From JBLNDJ01 sp050261515 (GTDB lineage Bacteria; Acidobacteriota; Terriglobia; Bryobacterales; Bryobacteraceae): a stretch of DNA of 64,000 nt. The translations under genes and the position numbers were made by a program. The notes under the pieces were generated by a model. The model ran no database searches. It was not told the DNA's origin and saw only the letters and a program-made list of their open reading frames with translations. Where the stretch lies: contig JBLNDJ010000040.1 of assembly GCA_050261515.1 (NCBI GenBank), positions 1 through 64,000 of the forward strand. Reading direction: 5' to 3'. Positions within the stretch are counted from its first letter, which is position 1, and each line of letters starts with the position of its first letter. Of the stretch, positions 62,413-64,000 are shown piece after piece.

Positions 62413-63203
62413 GGACGTACGCCTCCGGCCAGTATAGTCGTTCGCGTGCCGTCGGGCCGCAGCACGCGCAGGAAGCCCGCGTCGTCCAGGCCGTCGGTCA
62501 CGCCCTCGATTTCCTCCCCGCCGATCTCGACCTTGACGCGCTTGCCCTTCACGTAGCTCGACGCGCGCGTGAACATCGCCAGCACGGGTTCCCGTCCGCC
62601 CTCGGCCAGCATGCGCGTGAAGCTCGTCACCGTGTCGAGCAGGTGGATGAGCACCAGTTCGCGCGACTGCGGGCGTCCGGTCTCCATACGCAGCGACGTC
62701 GCCTCCAGCTCCGGCGCGAGCGCTTCGTGATTCACGTTGATGCCGATTCCGGCGATGAAAAAGGGGACAGACGCCTTTTCCCCCGGGAAAAGGCGTCTGT
62801 CCCCTTTTTCGCCTTTTTCGTTCTGCACCAGCACGCCCGCGCATTTCTTCCCGCCCAGCATCACGTCGTTCGGCCACCGCAGGTCGGGCCGCACGTCCGT
62901 CGCGCGCGCGATCGCCTCGGCCGCCGCCAGGCCTAGCGCCATGGACAGCGCCGGCACGCTCTCCCCGCCAATCCCCAGCCGCAACACGAAGGAAACGTAC
63001 AACCCCGATTCGCGTTCGGAATACCACACGCGCCTGTAGCGCCCCTGGCCCGCGGTCTGTTCTTCGGCGACTACGGCCGTGCCCGAAGCGCATCCGGCCG
63101 CGGCGAGCTTCGCGGCCTCGATATTAGTGGACTCGCACCGGTCGAGCACCACGACCTCGTGCCCCGGCGCCGCCGCGCGGATCATGTCCAGATCGAGCGG
63201 CAT
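62403..63203 (-). CDS. birA: Biotin-[acetyl-CoA-carboxylase] ligase, single-domain, with palindrome-derived segment
   Basis: A 266-residue class I ligase with no DNA-binding domain. It has DRCESTNIEA, the biotinyl-AMP loop AGQGRYRRVW, RWPNDVMLGGKK, AGIGINVN and the C-terminal SH3-like domain near 215-266. Between the strand ending GVLVQNE and IAGIGIN, residues about 132-149 (with EKGDRRLFPGEK) are encoded by a perfect inverted repeat, so the connecting hairpin here is longer and of unusual composition. The frame is intact. Enzyme activity is likely kept because the change lies in a surface turn between strands. Confidence 0.9.
   Translation of the reverse strand: MPLDLDMIRAAAPGHEVVVLDRCESTNIEAAKLAAAGCASGTAVVAEEQTAGQGRYRRVWYSERESGLYVSFVLRLGIGGESVPALSMALGLAAAEAIARATDVRPDLRWPNDVMLGGKKCAGVLVQNEKGEKGDRRLFPGEKASVPFFIAGIGINVNHEALAPELEATSLRMETGRPQSRELVLIHLLDTVTSFTRMLAEGGREPVLAMFTRASSYVKGKRVKVEIGGEEIEGVTDGLDDAGFLRVLRPDGTRTTILAGGVRPCS
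62758..62809. repeat. Perfect 25-base inverted repeat inside birA
   Basis: Arms at 62758-62782 and 62785-62809 are exact complements around a two-base centre. The arm begins AAAAAGGGGACAGACGCC and ends TTTTCCC. It lies entirely in the coding frame of birA, with no stop. Its outer part matches the fragments at 73-84 and 121-136. It looks like a mobile palindromic element that landed in a gene. Confidence 0.85.
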
Positions 63204-63207
63204 CGCG

Positions 63208-64000
63208 TCAATCCAGTTCGAGGCGGAAATTCCAATCGACGGCCGCGGCGGAATGCGTGATCGCGCCGGCGGAGACGAAATCCGCGCCCGACTCCGCGTA
63301 CGCGCGCACCGTGTCCAGCGTGACCCGGCCCGAAATCTCCGTGGTCGCGCGCCCCGCGATGGCGCGAACCCACTCGGCCGCCTCCGCGGGCGACAGGTTG
63401 TCGAGCAGCAGATGTCTCGCGCCCGCCGCCAGAGCTTCGTCCAACTCCGCGCGCGTGCGCACCTCGATCTCGACCGGCAGCCCCGTCGCGAACGCCGCTT
63501 CGAGCGCGGGCCGGACGCCGCCCGCCGCCGCAATGTGGTTGTTCTTGATCAGAATCGCGTCCCACAACCCCATGCGATGGTTCGTCACGCCGCCCGCCGC
63601 CGCGGCCTTTTTCTCTAAACCCCGCAGGCCCGGCGTCGTCTTGCGCGTATCGAGGATGCGGCACTTCGTTCCGGCAACGGCTTCCACGTATCGCCGCCCA
63701 AGCGTAGCGACGCCGCTCAGCCGTTGCAGGAAATTCAGAGCGACGCGCTCGCACTCGAGCAGCGTGCGGGCCTTGCCGCGCACAACCGCCGCGACGTCGC
63801 CCGGCTCCACGGCATCGCCCGACGCTTTGAGCAGTTCCAGCGTCTCCACTCCGCCGCGCAGCTCGTAGATCATCGGCAGCAGCTCGATCCCCGCCAGCAC
63901 CATAGGTTCGCGAGGAATGAACCGCCCCCAGGCCAGCCGGTCCGCGGGAACGCAAGCGCGGGTTGTGACGTCGCCCGGCCCGATATCCTCCTCGAGCGCC
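63208..64000 (-). CDS. nadC: Nicotinate-nucleotide pyrophosphorylase (partial, start beyond window)
   Basis: Quinolinate phosphoribosyltransferase for NAD synthesis. The frame runs to the window edge: upstream of the ATG at 63903 the codons read ALEEDIGPGDVTTRACV, the family's N terminus, so the real start is outside and that internal ATG is not the start. Visible motifs are LLECERVALNFLQRLSGVATL, DTRKTTPGLRGLEKKA, HRMGLWDAILIKNNH and VEIEVRTRAELDEAL. It ends four bases before birA. Confidence 0.95.
   Translation of the reverse strand, partial: ALEEDIGPGDVTTRACVPADRLAWGRFIPREPMVLAGIELLPMIYELRGGVETLELLKASGDAVEPGDVAAVVRGKARTLLECERVALNFLQRLSGVATLGRRYVEAVAGTKCRILDTRKTTPGLRGLEKKAAAAGGVTNHRMGLWDAILIKNNHIAAAGGVRPALEAAFATGLPVEIEVRTRAELDEALAAGARHLLLDNLSPAEAAEWVRAIAGRATTEISGRVTLDTVRAYAESGADFVSAGAITHSAAAVDWNFRLELD

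Noticed and set aside
63208..63903. Full-length nadC starting at the ATG at 63903
   Set aside because: The frame stays open to the window edge and the upstream codons encode the conserved N terminus (EEDIGPGDVTT), so this ATG is internal.

Overview
The window is a GC-rich (roughly two-thirds G+C by eye), densely packed bacterial chromosome segment with no rRNA, tRNA, CRISPR array, insertion sequence or phage gene that I can see. The gene content points to an acidobacterium of the Solibacter/Bryobacter kind: a very long TonB-dependent receptor with an N-terminal carboxypeptidase-regulatory-like domain, a DUF2961/GH172 hydrolase, a HTH-less LacI-type protein, a PQQ dehydrogenase with a built-in cytochrome, and tight ATGA/GTGA gene junctions. 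This placement is inference from gene style, not from a marker gene.

Layout, left to right. 259-2719: sulfur-handling genes (metallo-beta-lactamase/double rhodanese, sulfurtransferase, small unknown). 2760-5553: three-subunit proton-translocating transhydrogenase pntAA-pntAB-pntB, convergent with a JAB-like membrane protein. 7139-11686: corrinoid methyl-transfer operon (two UroD/MtaA-like methyltransferases, one corrinoid protein, DUF1638) with a SIR2-domain protein embedded in it. 11705-13455: small membrane protein, CoA-binding protein, acyltransferase. 13502-20266: pyrimidine genes pyrR-pyrB-pyrC, then a UPF0182 membrane protein and hemL. 20276-21559: two divergent GerE-like regulators and an HNH nuclease. 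21497-28229 (minus): six-gene operon of a sugar epimerase, a B12/radical SAM protein, a GT4 glycosyltransferase and three tandem CgeB-like glycosyltransferases. 28370-30118: pyruvate oxidase-like TPP enzyme.

30232-43426 reads as a carbohydrate or plant-matter uptake and breakdown locus: TetR regulator, Oar/SusC-like TonB receptor, GH172-type hydrolase, amidohydrolase, CocE/NonD hydrolase, sodium-solute symporter, GH2 enzyme and an alkaline-phosphatase-superfamily enzyme. 43482-47928 carries a signalling pair (receiver-thioredoxin reductase-like fusion plus a cyclic-nucleotide-domain histidine kinase) and a berberine-bridge-type flavoenzyme. 48017-53906 holds an MttB-like methyltransferase, ribBA, a cyclase/hydrolase, Cu-Zn SOD, a di-heme peroxidase and a LacI-like sensor. 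54015-59550 holds stress-type genes (DUF892 protein, histone-tailed small protein, PQQ dehydrogenase, otsB-otsA). 59560-64000 (minus) is a housekeeping run: nadC (cut by the window end), birA, coaX, an unknown gene and a 5'-nucleotidase.

The observations I rate highest are a perfect 25-bp inverted repeat lying in frame inside birA with a relative at the window start; the SIR2 protein inside the corrinoid operon; the receiver/TrxR-like fusion without the usual redox CxxC next to its own kinase; the rSAM-CgeB glycosylation operon; and a ribBA whose GTP cyclohydrolase II half has lost its catalytic loop.
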